NCBI GenBank assembly: GCA_963722295.1
Contig: CAVRLB010000003.1
Coordinates: 248,001-312,000 of the forward strand
Source: Brooklawnia sp032229645
GTDB lineage: Bacteria > Actinomycetota > Actinomycetes > Propionibacteriales > Propionibacteriaceae
DNA: 64,000 nucleotides
Direction of reading: 5' to 3'
The translations under genes and the position numbers were made by a program. Below are positions 9,079 to 18,149 of the stretch, piece after piece; positions within the stretch are counted from its first letter, which is position 1, and each line of letters begins with the position of its first letter. The notes beneath the pieces were generated by a model. It was given only the letters and a program-made list of their open reading frames with translations, made no database searches and had not been told where the DNA came from.

Positions 9079-10290
9079 GTGGAATGGATTCCTTGGACAG
9101 TCATTATCGGCCTTCTTCTGGTGGTCGGGGTCGCCTATTTGTCGATCGTTGTGTACACCAGGCGCGCACGCGCGCGCGGTGAGCTTCCGCCGAAGGGTGC
9201 TCCGGCCGTCGAGGAGGCCGTGTCTGGTGAGCTGGTCGAGACGGCTCCGCCGGTCGAGGTCGAAGCGGTCGACGCCGAGGTCGTCACTCCCCAGACCGCT
9301 GCACCGCTCGAAGAGACCGCCCTGGTTGAGCCGGTCGAACCCGCCGTCTCCGAGATCGAGCAGCCGGAAAAGGCCGCCTCCAGGCTTGCCAGGCTCCGCC
9401 GCAAGCTGGCCAGCAGCAACAATGCGCTGGCCCGCGCGTTGGCCGATCTGCTTTCCAGCGGTCGCCTGGACGACGAGACCTGGGACGATTTCGAAACCAC
9501 GCTGATCACCTCTGACCTGGGTGTCGGTCCTACCGGCGAGTTGGTTGCCGCGCTTCGTCAGCAGTTGCGCATCGACGGAGTTTCCGATCCGGTCGAGGCC
9601 AAGGCGTTGCTGCGGTCCGAATTGATCAAACTGGTCAATCCAGATCTGGACCGCAGTCTCGATCTCGAACACGCCGATGGTCAACCCGCCGTCGTGCTCG
9701 TGGTCGGCGTCAATGGCACAGGAAAGACCACGACGGTCGGCAAACTTGGACGCATGCTGGTGGCCGAGGACAAGACGGTGCTCTTCGGCGCCGCAGATAC
9801 CTTCCGCGCCGCTGCCGCCGAGCAACTCACCACCTGGGGTGAGCGCGTCGGCGTGGAGACCGTGCGTTCCGATGAGGGAGCCGATCCCGCGTCGGTGGCC
9901 TTCAACGCCGTGGAGGAGGGCATCAAGCAGGGCGTCGACGTGGTGCTCGTCGATACGGCCGGACGCCTGCACACCAAGGTCGGCCTGATGGACGAACTCG
10001 GCAAGGTCAAGCGCGTCATCGAGAAGAAGGCCCCGGTCAACGAGGTACTGCTGGTTCTGGACGCCACCACCGGCCAAAACGGCCTGACCCAGGCCCGTAT
10101 CTTCGCCGAGGTCGTCAATGTGACCGGCATCGTGTTGACCAAGCTCGACGGGTCCGCCAAGGGTGGCATCGTCGTCCAGGTGCAGCGCGAACTCGGCGTC
10201 CCGGTGAAGTTCATCGGGCTGGGCGAGGGTGCCGACGATCTAGCTCCCTTCGACGCCCAACAGTTCGTCGACGGCCTGCTGGGTAACTGA
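9079..10290 (+). CDS. ftsY: Signal recognition particle receptor FtsY
   Basis: This 403-aa GTPase docks SRP-ribosome complexes at the membrane. The N-terminus has a transmembrane segment (WIPWTVIIGLLLVVGVAYLSI), then an acidic A-domain rich in Glu/Val/Pro, then the NG domain. GTPase motifs are GVNGTGKTTT (G1), DTAGRLH (G3), TKLDGSAKGG (G4) and GLGEGADDLAPF near the end. The start GTG 9079 is preceded at 6 nt by TAGTCT (9067-9072), consistent with a leaderless message. Its partner ffh follows about 100 nt downstream. Confidence 0.97.
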   Translation: MEWIPWTVIIGLLLVVGVAYLSIVVYTRRARARGELPPKGAPAVEEAVSGELVETAPPVEVEAVDAEVVTPQTAAPLEETALVEPVEPAVSEIEQPEKAASRLARLRRKLASSNNALARALADLLSSGRLDDETWDDFETTLITSDLGVGPTGELVAALRQQLRIDGVSDPVEAKALLRSELIKLVNPDLDRSLDLEHADGQPAVVLVVGVNGTGKTTTVGKLGRMLVAEDKTVLFGAADTFRAAAAEQLTTWGERVGVETVRSDEGADPASVAFNAVEEGIKQGVDVVLVDTAGRLHTKVGLMDELGKVKRVIEKKAPVNEVLLVLDATTGQNGLTQARIFAEVVNVTGIVLTKLDGSAKGGIVVQVQRELGVPVKFIGLGEGADDLAPFDAQQFVDGLLGN

Positions 10291-10391
10291 CCAGCAGATA
10301 CGCGATCCCGTCCCGTTTGACGTGGGGCGGGCGGCCAGGGCTGTAGACGGTATCCTTGGTCATTGATATCCGCCACTTTGCGAGGACGACC

Positions 10392-11957
10392 GTGTTCGAC
10401 ACCCTTCAAGATCGCCTTGCCGCGACCTTCAAGTCACTTCGTAGCAAGGGTCGGCTCACCGATGCCGACATCGACGCCACCGCCCGAGAAATCCGCATTG
10501 CGCTACTGGAAGCCGATGTCAATCTTGCGGTTGTCAAGGAGTTCGTCGCGCGCGTCAAGGATCGCGCCAAGGGCGCGGAATTGTCGCGGGCGCTCAATCC
10601 GAGCCAGCAGATCGTCAAGATCGTCAACGAGGAACTGGTTTCGATCCTGGGCGGTGAGACCCGGCTGCTGCGTTATGCGAAACAGCCCCCGACGATCATC
10701 ATGCTCGCCGGCCTGCAGGGTGCAGGCAAGACCACGCTGGCCGGCAAACTGGGCGCCTGGCTCAAGGAACAGGGCCATTCGCCGTTGCTCGTCGCGGCCG
10801 ACCTGCAGCGTCCGCAGGCGGTCGAGCAATTGAGGGTGATGGCCGAACGGGCCAAGACCGGCATCTATGCGCCGCAACCAGGCAATGGTGTCGGCGACCC
10901 GATCCAGGTCGCCAAAGACTCTATCGACTACGCCAAACACCATCTCTTCGACGTGGTGATCATTGACACCGCCGGCCGGCTGGGTGTCGACACGGAGATG
11001 ATGCGCCAGGCGCAGCTGATCAAGGCGCTGACCCATCCAGACGAGACCCTCTTCGTGGTGGACGCCATGATCGGCCAGGATGCGGTGAACACCGCGTTGG
11101 CCTTCGAAGAAGGCGTCGGCATCGACGGTGTCGTGCTGACCAAGCTTGATGGCGACGCCCGCGGCGGCGCGGCACTGTCGATCGCACGCGTGATCGGCAA
11201 GCCGATCATGTACGCCTCCAACGGTGAGAAGCTGACCGATTTCGATATCTTCCATCCCGACCGGATGGCCAGTCGCATCCTCGGTATGGGCGACATGCTC
11301 ACCCTGATCGAGCAGGCCGAGAAGGCCTTCGACGCCGAGGAATCCGCGAAGGCAGCCGAGAAGCTGATGGGCGGGGCAGGCCAATTCGGTCTGGACGACT
11401 TCCTCGCGCAGATGCAGCAGATTCGCAAGATGGGACCGCTGTCGAAGGTCTTCGGGATGTTGCCCGGCGCCTCCCAAATGAAGGCGATCTCCGAGATCGA
11501 CGAGAAGCAGGTCGACCGGGTGGAGGCGATCATCCATTCGATGACGCCGGCCGAACGCGCTGATGTCGGCATCCTCAATGGTTCCAGGCGCTCGCGCATC
11601 GCTCGAGGCTCGGGCGTCGAGGTTCGCGATGTCAACGAGCTGGTGAACCGATTCGTCGAGGCCCGCAAGATGATGCAGTCGATGGGCCAGATGATGCCGG
11701 GCATGCCGGGGATGGCCGGTGGACGGCGTCAGCAACCCAAGCAGCAGGCCAAGAAGGGCAAGGGAGGCAAGAAGGTGTCGGGCAATCCCGCAAAGCGGGC
11801 GGCGGCCGAGAAGGCCAAGGCCAACCCGGTGTTGGCGGCGGAGCGGCCGCCGGCCGAGATGCCGACTGCTGCCGAGACGCAGGCTGCGATGAAGGACTTC
11901 ACGCTGCCGCCGGACCTGCAACAGATGCTCAATCAGCAGAACAAGGGGCCGCGGTAG
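10392..11957 (+). CDS. ffh: Signal recognition particle protein Ffh
   Basis: The 521-aa SRP GTPase binds signal sequences and the SRP RNA. Starting at GTG 10392 gives the standard VFDTLQDRLAATFKSLR N-terminus; the frame extends upstream to 10356 without family likeness. The G domain shows GLQGAGKTTLAGKL, DTAGRLGVD and TKLDGDARGG. The methionine-rich M domain follows, with SRRSRIARGSG (RNA-binding helix) and MMQSMGQMMPGMPGMAGG. The tail is Lys/Ala-rich and extends beyond the M domain. It targets membrane proteins together with FtsY, encoded just upstream. Confidence 0.97.
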   Translation: MFDTLQDRLAATFKSLRSKGRLTDADIDATAREIRIALLEADVNLAVVKEFVARVKDRAKGAELSRALNPSQQIVKIVNEELVSILGGETRLLRYAKQPPTIIMLAGLQGAGKTTLAGKLGAWLKEQGHSPLLVAADLQRPQAVEQLRVMAERAKTGIYAPQPGNGVGDPIQVAKDSIDYAKHHLFDVVIIDTAGRLGVDTEMMRQAQLIKALTHPDETLFVVDAMIGQDAVNTALAFEEGVGIDGVVLTKLDGDARGGAALSIARVIGKPIMYASNGEKLTDFDIFHPDRMASRILGMGDMLTLIEQAEKAFDAEESAKAAEKLMGGAGQFGLDDFLAQMQQIRKMGPLSKVFGMLPGASQMKAISEIDEKQVDRVEAIIHSMTPAERADVGILNGSRRSRIARGSGVEVRDVNELVNRFVEARKMMQSMGQMMPGMPGMAGGRRQQPKQQAKKGKGGKKVSGNPAKRAAAEKAKANPVLAAERPPAEMPTAAETQAAMKDFTLPPDLQQMLNQQNKGPR

Positions 11958-12007
11958 GCGTTCGTCGTCCACCAGCGGTGGTCAGGTTCGATTCGCGGTT
12001 GGGGATC

Positions 12008-12070
12008 AGCGGTGGTGCCTGCCGGCGCTCGCCCCACCGATAGGCTCGCTTCCCGGCAACCACCACCGCT
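12008..12070 (+). terminator. Two-part inverted repeat after ffh
   Basis: AGCGGTGGTG (12008-12017) pairs with CACCACCGCT (12061-12070), and inside it TGCCGG (12020-12025) pairs with CCGGCA (12053-12058). The structure lies about 50 nt after the ffh stop and has no T-run, so it may be a terminator or another structured 3' element. Confidence 0.4.
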
Positions 12071-12133
12071 TCTGCTCTGGCCCAGAGATTCGCTTGTAGG
12101 TGCTCGCCGCCGGGTTTGATAGGAGATTGCGCA

Positions 12134-13207
12134 ATGACGAGTTGGCATCTGAATGGCGTGGTCCTGCCCGGCACCGAGCCGGTGGATCTGTGGATTCGCG
12201 ATGGCGTGATCAGCGCCGAGCCGGTTGCTGATGCCCGATCGCTTGGCTCGGGGTTCTGGATCATGCCGGGGCTGGTCGACGCGCACTGTCACATCGGGCT
12301 GGGGCCCAACGGTGCAGTCGATCGGGCGACCGCCGAGCAACAGGCCATCACCGACCGCAACTCGGGCGTCCTGCTGATCAGGGACGCGGGCGCCCCGGTG
12401 GACACGCATTGGGTCGATGATCGTCCCGATCTGCCCCGCGTGATCCGCGCCGGACGCCACATTGCGCGCCCGAAGCGGTACCTGCGCAATTTCGCTGTAG
12501 AGATCGATCCCGCCGAGATGGTGGACGAGGTCGAGCGTCAGGCGTTGGCAGGTGACGGCTGGGTGAAGCTGGTGGGGGACTGGATCGACCGGGACGCGGG
12601 CGATCTGCGTCCGCTGTGGCCCGTGGATCAGGCTCGCCAGGCCATCGAGCGGGCTCATCTGGCCGGCGCTCGGGTGACGGCACACTGCTTCGCCGAAGAG
12701 TCCGTTGCCGAGCTCGTGGCTGCGGGCATCGACTGTATCGAGCATGGCACGGGGCTGAGCGATGAGGTCATCGCTCAGATGGCCGAGCGTGGCGTCGCCC
12801 TGGTACCGACGATGACGAACCTGGAGAACTTCCCTGGCTTCGCTGCTGCCGGTGAGGCTAAGTTCCCCGGGTACGCAGCGCACATGCGGGCATTGCATGC
12901 CTCACGCTATGAGGTGCTCGGCGGCGCTCTGGAAGCGGGCGTTCCGGTCTATGCGGGCACCGACGCCGGCGGCACCCTGATACATGGCCGCATCGCCGAG
13001 GAAGCCGAACTGCTCGCGAAGCTCGGCGGGGTGGACTTCGCGCTCGGCGCGATCTCGTGGCGAGCGCGCGAATGGCTGGGCGCGCCGGGTCTTGAGGCGG
13101 GAGCCCCGGCAGACCTGGTGATCTACCGGGACGACCCTCGCGTCCATCTGGAGACCTTGCACAGCCCCGCACTGGTGATGCTGCGCGGGACTCGCTACCC
13201 GAACTGA
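12134..13207 (+). CDS. Amidohydrolase-superfamily metal-dependent hydrolase
   Basis: The 357-aa product has the amidohydrolase metal-site set: HxH in DAHCHIGLG, a likely carboxylated lysine in GWVKLVGDW, histidines in TAHCFAEE and CIEHGTGL, and the catalytic aspartate in AGTDAGG. It resembles imidazolonepropionase/prolidase-type hydrolases of the superfamily; the substrate cannot be told from sequence. The start ATG 12134 has an AGGAG ribosome-binding site 8 nt upstream (12121-12125). A similar gene follows ffh in other actinobacteria, including mycobacteria (from memory), so the position is probably ancestral. Confidence 0.85.
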   Translation: MTSWHLNGVVLPGTEPVDLWIRDGVISAEPVADARSLGSGFWIMPGLVDAHCHIGLGPNGAVDRATAEQQAITDRNSGVLLIRDAGAPVDTHWVDDRPDLPRVIRAGRHIARPKRYLRNFAVEIDPAEMVDEVERQALAGDGWVKLVGDWIDRDAGDLRPLWPVDQARQAIERAHLAGARVTAHCFAEESVAELVAAGIDCIEHGTGLSDEVIAQMAERGVALVPTMTNLENFPGFAAAGEAKFPGYAAHMRALHASRYEVLGGALEAGVPVYAGTDAGGTLIHGRIAEEAELLAKLGGVDFALGAISWRAREWLGAPGLEAGAPADLVIYRDDPRVHLETLHSPALVMLRGTRYPN

Positions 13208-13217
13208 CTCGACCGGG

Positions 13218-13235
13218 TCTGAGCCCAGGCTCAGA
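13218..13235. terminator. Short hairpin between convergent genes
   Basis: TCTGAGC (13218-13224) pairs with GCTCAGA (13229-13235) around a CCAG loop. It lies at the junction of the convergent amidohydrolase and hydrolase genes and may end transcription from both sides. There is no T-run. Confidence 0.35.
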
Positions 13236-13845
13236 GCGCGGCCATCACTTCGGCCGATGTCACCGGGTGAGAGAACATCGGGTAGTCATAGGCGATCGCA
13301 TTCTCATGTTCCGCAGTCGAGGTGGCAGCGGTGCAGTCGGTGAGCGTGAGCACCCGGTAGCCGTTCTCGTAGCCGGAGCGCATCGTCGACTCCACGCAGC
13401 AGTTGGTGAGGAAACCACCCAAGATGATGGTGTTGATTCCCTTGCTGCGCAGAATGAAGTCGATGTTGGTTGATGCGAAAGTGTCCAGACCACGCTTGCC
13501 TTCGATCAGGATGTCGCCGTCGACCGGCGTCAGGTCTTCCACGATCGTGCCGCCCCAGGTGCCTTTGACGAACGCGTTGCCGTCGACTACGCCTTTGAGG
13601 ATGCCGTATGGGTGGCGAGTCAGCTCGCCGTAGCCCGGCGCGAAGGTGATCGGGGCGTGCATGATAGTCACCCCTGCCTCTCGCGCCTTGGCCACCAGGG
13701 CGACGGTGTTGCCGAGCATTCCGGTGGAATCCATCACTTCGGCGACCGCGTCATGTAGAACGCCGCCGGGCGTCGCGAATTCGTTCTGGAATTCGATGAG
13801 CACGAGTGCGGTGCTCGCAGGATCGATCTTCAATGATTCAGCCAT
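13231..13845 (-). CDS. Isochorismatase-like cysteine hydrolase
   Basis: The 204-aa protein has the isochorismatase/nicotinamidase fold marks. The nucleophile cysteine is C150 in GGFLTNCCVEST and the lysine is K117 in IEGKRGLDTF. The first triad position, normally Asp in a DxQNDF motif, is Glu18 here (LIEFQNEF). I believe a subfamily with EFQNEF exists, so this may be a functional variant. The substrate is unknown. CACAAT (complement of 13852-13857) lies 6 nt before the ATG, suggesting a leaderless transcript. The gene converges on the amidohydrolase gene. Confidence 0.87.
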   Translation of the reverse strand: MAESLKIDPASTALVLIEFQNEFATPGGVLHDAVAEVMDSTGMLGNTVALVAKAREAGVTIMHAPITFAPGYGELTRHPYGILKGVVDGNAFVKGTWGGTIVEDLTPVDGDILIEGKRGLDTFASTNIDFILRSKGINTIILGGFLTNCCVESTMRSGYENGYRVLTLTDCTAATSTAEHENAIAYDYPMFSHPVTSAEVMAAL

Positions 13846-13889
13846 GACACCATTGTGGGCCTAAATGCCCGGCGATGACCGGGTTCGCG

Positions 13890-15074
13890 CTAGACGATCC
13901 TGTTACGAAGCTCGTCACGGTCGGTGGGTGCATCGGCGAGCACCTGGCGGGCCTTGTCGACCGAATCCCAGACACCCCAGAGCAGCACTCCGACCGGTCG
14001 GGACTGGTCGTCCAGGTAGTAGACGACGAAGCGTCCCTCACCGAGGCCCACCACCTCGGTGTCCAACCTGGCGTCCAGACGCCCGATGGCCTCCCAGCCG
14101 ATCTCGAAGGCATCCGACCAGAAGAATGGCGTGTGATCGTAGGTTTCCTGGCTGCCGGCCATCGATCGTCCTGCCGTAGCGCCGGAGACCTGGGCATGAT
14201 CGACGTGTTCGATCCGGGTACGTCCCAAGATCGTGTCCGGGTACTCGGCGATGTCTCCGGCCGCCCAGATATCGGGATCTGACGTCGTCAGGTGAGCGTC
14301 CACAACAATGCCGCGGTCAACCTCCAGCCCGGCATCGGATGCCAGCGAGAGCACCGGCTTGGCGCTGAGACCGGCGACCACCACACCGGCGACGTACTCG
14401 CTGCCGTCGTCGAGCACCACACCCGGACGCCCGTCGGGGCCGATCAACGCATGGTCGGCCATGCGTCCGGGCACCAGCCGTACCCCATGGTCGAGGTAGA
14501 GGGTCTGGAAGCGCTCGGCGAGGACCGGTGGGAAGACGGCCGAACCGAGCACCTGCTGCGGGAAGATCAAGGTCACCGCGATGCCGTTGGCGGCCAGCGC
14601 GGCGGCGATCTCGGTGCCGATGAATCCGCCTCCGACCACTACGGCGGTCGGATCGGTGGTCACCAGCTCCCGCAACCTGCGGTAATTCGCCAGCGAGCGC
14701 ATGGCGATGAATCGGTCACTGCCGGCGCCAGGCAGCTGAGTGGGCACTGAACCGGTGGCGATCAGCAGCTTCCGATAGCCGAACTGCTCACCGTCGCTCG
14801 TCACGATCTGGTGTGCGGCACGGTCGATCGCGGTCACCGGGCGGTTCAGCACAATGGCCGCAGCGGTATCGGCGACGGTCTTCTCGGAGATCGTCTGCTC
14901 GTTCACTGCCGGATCGAGCCACAGCGCCTTGGTGAGCGCAGTGCGATCGTAGGGTTCGTCGGCCTCGGCACTGATGATCCCGATCGATCCGGAGGCATCC
15001 AATTCGCGGATGCCATGCGCGGCCGCGTTCGCCGCCTCTCCGCCACCGACAATCAGGTAGTCAAAGTCGCTCAT
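13890..15074 (-). CDS. NAD(P)/FAD-dependent oxidoreductase, ferredoxin-reductase type
   Basis: The 394-aa flavoprotein has an N-terminal FAD-binding Rossmann motif (YLIVGGGEAANAAAHGI), the ATGS element (LLIATGSVPTQLPG), a second nucleotide-binding motif (AVVVGGGFIGTEIAAALA) and the FAD-closing AAGDIAEYP. It resembles reductases that pass electrons from NAD(P)H to ferredoxin or rubredoxin, but no partner ferredoxin gene is adjacent. ATG 15074 is chosen because AAGGAG lies 10 nt before it; an upstream in-frame TTG at 15083 abuts that site and is unlikely. It is divergent from rpsP. Confidence 0.88.
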   Translation of the reverse strand: MSDFDYLIVGGGEAANAAAHGIRELDASGSIGIISAEADEPYDRTALTKALWLDPAVNEQTISEKTVADTAAAIVLNRPVTAIDRAAHQIVTSDGEQFGYRKLLIATGSVPTQLPGAGSDRFIAMRSLANYRRLRELVTTDPTAVVVGGGFIGTEIAAALAANGIAVTLIFPQQVLGSAVFPPVLAERFQTLYLDHGVRLVPGRMADHALIGPDGRPGVVLDDGSEYVAGVVVAGLSAKPVLSLASDAGLEVDRGIVVDAHLTTSDPDIWAAGDIAEYPDTILGRTRIEHVDHAQVSGATAGRSMAGSQETYDHTPFFWSDAFEIGWEAIGRLDARLDTEVVGLGEGRFVVYYLDDQSRPVGVLLWGVWDSVDKARQVLADAPTDRDELRNRIV

Positions 15075-15148
15075 GATGTTCAATCTCCTTGCTCGACCAA
15101 TACCGAGGCACTGGAGTCCATTGATTTGACAACCACGCTAACCCGCAT

Positions 15149-15178
15149 TTCACTCCGGCTAGTGGGATCTGGCACAAT
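15149..15178 (+). promoter_or_regulatory. Candidate rpsP promoter
   Basis: TTCACT (15149-15154) and CACAAT (15173-15178) are spaced by 18 nt, and the -10 lies in a TGGCACAAT context often seen at actinobacterial ribosomal promoters. It would leave a leader of roughly 140 nt before rpsP. The -35 is weak. Confidence 0.35.
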
Positions 15179-15323
15179 GGACGATGCGTCTGGCGTCCAG
15201 GTGCCCTCTCATCACTGGCGACGCAAGTCCAACAGGTATGAGCGAGCATGCCCCACATGCAAGCGAAGACCACCCGAACTACCGGGAAACACCCGGGACT
15301 GTCCAACAGGAGATACCACACAA

Positions 15324-15746
15324 GTGGCCACCAAGATTCGCCTGAAGCGGCTCGGCAAGATCCGCTCACCGCATTACCGTGTCGTCGTCATGGACTCCCG
15401 CACCCGCCGGGATGGCCAGGCCATCGAGGAAATCGGGATCTACCATCCGAAGAACGAGCCGTCGCTGATCCGCATCGATTCCGAGCGTGCTCAGTACTGG
15501 CTGGGCGTTGGCGCTCAGCCGACCGAGGCCGTTGTCGCTTTGCTCAAGCGCACCGGTGACTGGCAGAAGTTCAGCGGCGAAGACTCGCCCTCCGGCGTCG
15601 ATCCGCAGCCCGTGCCCGTCGACAAGCTGGCCCGCTTCAACGCCGCGCTGGCCGAGGCCGATGGCGAGCCCGCTTCCGAGGCCATCAGCCGGAAGTCGAA
15701 GAAGGCCGAGACCGAAGAGGCTACCGAGGCTTCTGAGGAGGCCTGA
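15324..15746 (+). CDS. rpsP: 30S ribosomal protein bS16
   Basis: The 140-aa product starts VATKIRLKRLGKIRSPHYRVVV, the conserved bS16 core, with the family motif EEIGIYHPKNEPS. GTG 15324 follows an AGGAGA site (15308-15313). The first 85 residues or so are the ribosomal domain. The remainder is an acidic, Ala/Glu-rich tail typical of actinobacterial bS16. khpA follows after 2 nt, and the rpsP-khpA-rimM-trmD order is the standard actinobacterial arrangement. Confidence 0.96.
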   Translation: MATKIRLKRLGKIRSPHYRVVVMDSRTRRDGQAIEEIGIYHPKNEPSLIRIDSERAQYWLGVGAQPTEAVVALLKRTGDWQKFSGEDSPSGVDPQPVPVDKLARFNAALAEADGEPASEAISRKSKKAETEEATEASEEA

Positions 15747-15748
15747 TC

Positions 15749-16006
15749 ATGCTGGCCGAAGCACTCGAGCATCTAGTGCAGGGCATCGTCACCCATCCTG
15801 AGGACGTGCGCATCCGAGACAAGGAGTTGCGTCACGGGCGGATGCTGGAGGTGCGCGTCCATCCCGAAGATGTCGGCAAGGTCATCGGCCGTCAGGGACG
15901 CACCGCCTCCGCGCTGCGCACCGTGGTACAGGCACTGGCCGGTCGCGAGCAGATCCGTGTCGACTTCGTCGACGTGGATCGCAAGCCAGGACGCGGACGC
16001 CACTGA
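15749..16006 (+). CDS. khpA: KH-domain RNA-binding protein KhpA
   Basis: This 85-aa single KH-domain protein has the RNA-binding loop GKVIGRQGRTA (GxxG type) in the middle and the family ending FVDVDRKPGRGRH-like basic tail. KhpA proteins bind many RNAs and act with KhpB/Jag in cell-envelope growth in other Gram-positives. It is 2 nt downstream of rpsP, so the two genes are co-transcribed. A strong hairpin follows. Confidence 0.93.
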   Translation: MLAEALEHLVQGIVTHPEDVRIRDKELRHGRMLEVRVHPEDVGKVIGRQGRTASALRTVVQALAGREQIRVDFVDVDRKPGRGRH

Positions 16007-16019
16007 GATCATCATCACG

Positions 16020-16057
16020 CAGACGCCCCACCCATCGTCATGATGGTGGGGCGTCTG
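16020..16057 (+). terminator. Hairpin terminator after khpA
   Basis: A perfect 13-bp stem (CAGACGCCCCACC 16020-16032 with GGTGGGGCGTCTG 16045-16057) and a 12-nt loop follow the khpA stop by 13 nt. A CTGTTTGG stretch comes next rather than a full T-run, as is common in high-GC actinobacteria. Confidence 0.75.
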
Positions 16058-16108
16058 CTGTTTGGTGAGGGATCTCGCGGCGGGGAAGAGGCGGGGAAGA
16101 GGAGTTAG

Positions 16109-16636
16109 ATGAGTGAATTGGTCGAGGTGATCGTCGGGGTGATCGGCCGGGCGCACGGAGTGCGCGGTGAGGTCAACGTCGAACCGCGAACCGACGAGAT
16201 CGAGCGCCGGTTCGCGCCGGGCGCGGAGTTGCGCACCGGCGAGGGCGGCAAGCTGACCGTCGAGTCGGCCAACCAGCCGTCCGGACGTCTGGTTGTCGGG
16301 TTCCGCGAGATCGCCGACCGCACTGCGGCCGAACTGCTGCGCGGACGAGTACTCAGCGTCCGGGTGCCGGTCGACGAGCAGCCCAGCGGACGCGAGGAGT
16401 ACTTCGATCGCCAGTTGGCCGGGCTCGCGGTTCTGAGAGCCGACGGCACTGTGGCCGGAACCATCGTCCAGATTCTGCACAGTCCAGCGCAGGATCTGCT
16501 CGTCGTCGATGTGGACGGCAGCGAGTATCTGGTTCCCTTCGTGAAGGCCCTGGTGCCCGAGGTCGACCTGGCTGCCGGAACGGTTCGGCTGGCAGATGTC
16601 GCCGGCTTGCTGGACGACCAGGCCCAGGAGGGCTGA
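16109..16636 (+). CDS. rimM: 16S rRNA processing/30S maturation factor RimM
   Basis: The 175-aa protein has the RimM N-terminal domain (VIGRAHGVRGEVNVEPRTD) and a C-terminal PRC-barrel (EEYFDRQLAGLAV ... DVDGSEYLVPFVKALVPEVD). It assists assembly of the 30S head. ATG 16109 follows an AGGAG site. The stop overlaps the trmD start by 1 nt (TGATG), indicating coupling. Confidence 0.96.
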   Translation: MSELVEVIVGVIGRAHGVRGEVNVEPRTDEIERRFAPGAELRTGEGGKLTVESANQPSGRLVVGFREIADRTAAELLRGRVLSVRVPVDEQPSGREEYFDRQLAGLAVLRADGTVAGTIVQILHSPAQDLLVVDVDGSEYLVPFVKALVPEVDLAAGTVRLADVAGLLDDQAQEG

Positions 16637-17346
16637 TGCGCATCGACGTCGTCTCCATCTTCCCCGACTACTTCGCCGCGCTGCAGCTGAGTCTGATCGG
16701 CAAAGCGATCGAAGACGGGTTGCTGGACGTGCGCGTACACGACCTGCGCGACTTCACCCATGACCGGCACCGCACGGTCGACGACACTCCGTACGGCGGG
16801 GGAGCGGGCATGGTGATGAAGCCCGAGCCTTGGGGCGAGGCACTGGATGCGTTGCTGGACAGCTACGAGCCGCTGTCCGACGACCGGCGTCCGGTGCTGT
16901 TGGTGCCCTCGCCATCGGGGCGGTTGTTCACTCAGCAGATGGCCATCGACCTGGCGTCCGAACCGCGGATCGCGTTCGCCTGTGGACGATATGAAGGCAT
17001 CGATCACCGGGTGATTGGTTGGGCACGCCAGCACTTTGCTGTTAGTGAGGTTAGCCTTGGCGACTACGTGCTGAATGGCGGAGAAGTGGCCGCATTGGCT
17101 ATGATTGAGGCCACTGTGCGTCTGATTCCAGGCGTGATCGGTAACCCGCTCTCACTCGTCGAAGAGTCGCATTCTGCGGCCTCCGATCATCTGCTGGAAT
17201 ACCCCGTGTTTACCAAACCTGCTAGCTGGCGCGGGTTTGATGTGCCAGACGTGCTGCTCAGTGGGCATCATGGCAAGGTCACCGAGTGGCGTCATGAGCA
17301 GTCGGTGGAGATTACGTCGCTGCGCCGACCGGATCTGCTCAACTGA
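16636..17346 (+). CDS. trmD: tRNA (guanine(37)-N1)-methyltransferase
   Basis: This 236-aa SPOUT methyltransferase makes m1G37, which prevents frameshifting. The N-terminus MRIDVVSIFPDYF and the knot elements YGGGAGMVMKPEP, CGRYEGIDHRV and SLGDYVLNGGEVAAL are all present, followed by the C-terminal helical domain with RPDLL. Length is normal. It is translationally coupled to rimM. Confidence 0.97.
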   Translation: MRIDVVSIFPDYFAALQLSLIGKAIEDGLLDVRVHDLRDFTHDRHRTVDDTPYGGGAGMVMKPEPWGEALDALLDSYEPLSDDRRPVLLVPSPSGRLFTQQMAIDLASEPRIAFACGRYEGIDHRVIGWARQHFAVSEVSLGDYVLNGGEVAALAMIEATVRLIPGVIGNPLSLVEESHSAASDHLLEYPVFTKPASWRGFDVPDVLLSGHHGKVTEWRHEQSVEITSLRRPDLLN

Positions 17347-17414
17347 GTTTGGACGGACCATTACCGGCAGGGGTGCCGGCCTGCGGAAGGCGCCCACCCA
17401 TTAGACTCCAGACC

Positions 17415-18149
17415 GTGGCAACCAAACTCGTTACTCGCGATGCGAGCCGGACAGCCAATAACAGGGCGGTTCATTCGACGGTCTTCCGCAAGGTGCTGAT
17501 GTCCGTCACAGGTCTGTTCCTGATTCTGTTCCTGCTCATGCATATGTTCGGCAATTTAAAGCTCCTCATCCCGGGTGTCGGGTTGCAGGAGTTCGATGAG
17601 TACTCGCACTTCCTCCGGACGTTCCTGTACCCGATGCTCCCCGAAAAGTTCTTCTTGATGTGCTTCCGCGGCGTACTGTTGATCGCCGCGCTCGTGCACA
17701 TCGAAGCAGCTGTTCGTCTGACGTTCCGGGACTACGACGCTCGGATGGGTATGGGGCGCTACCTTAAGCAGCGCTACCTGGCTGGTAGCTTCGCTGCTCG
17801 CACCATGATCTGGAGCGGCATTCTCATTCTGGTGGGCGTCGTCTTTCACCTCCTGCAATTCACCACTCAGACCATCACGGTCGGCTACACGGGGAGCGCC
17901 GAGCCGCACATGCGCGTGATCCTTGGCTTCCAGAACTGGTGGCTCGTCCTGATCTACGCCGTCTGGGTTGGCATGGTCAGCTTCCACGTCTACCACGGCT
18001 TCTACAGTGCTTTCTGCACCCTCGGCGCCCGCGTAGGGGCCTTCAGCGAGAAGATCATCAAGGTCTGCTCGGTGATCGTGTGCCTGCTGGTCTTCTTCGG
18101 CTTCATGGCTAGCCCGCTGGCGATTCTGTTTGGATTGGTGACTGCATAA
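17415..18149 (+). CDS. sdhC: Succinate dehydrogenase cytochrome b subunit
   Basis: The 244-aa membrane protein has about five hydrophobic spans and histidines suited to haem ligation, for example LLMHMFGN, ALVHIEAAV, VVFHLLQF and SFHVYHGFYSAF. It is the single-polypeptide b-type anchor of the trimeric succinate dehydrogenase/fumarate reductase of Gram-positives. GTG 17415 is preceded at 7 nt by TAGACT (17402-17407), suggesting a leaderless message. The stop overlaps the sdhA start by 1 nt. The complex transfers electrons between succinate/fumarate and menaquinone. Confidence 0.93.
   Translation: MATKLVTRDASRTANNRAVHSTVFRKVLMSVTGLFLILFLLMHMFGNLKLLIPGVGLQEFDEYSHFLRTFLYPMLPEKFFLMCFRGVLLIAALVHIEAAVRLTFRDYDARMGMGRYLKQRYLAGSFAARTMIWSGILILVGVVFHLLQFTTQTITVGYTGSAEPHMRVILGFQNWWLVLIYAVWVGMVSFHVYHGFYSAFCTLGARVGAFSEKIIKVCSVIVCLLVFFGFMASPLAILFGLVTA

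Noticed and set aside
10503..11972. 489-codon minus-strand frame opposite ffh
   Set aside because: His/Leu/Arg-rich composition typical of antisense frames; ffh is certain on the other strand.
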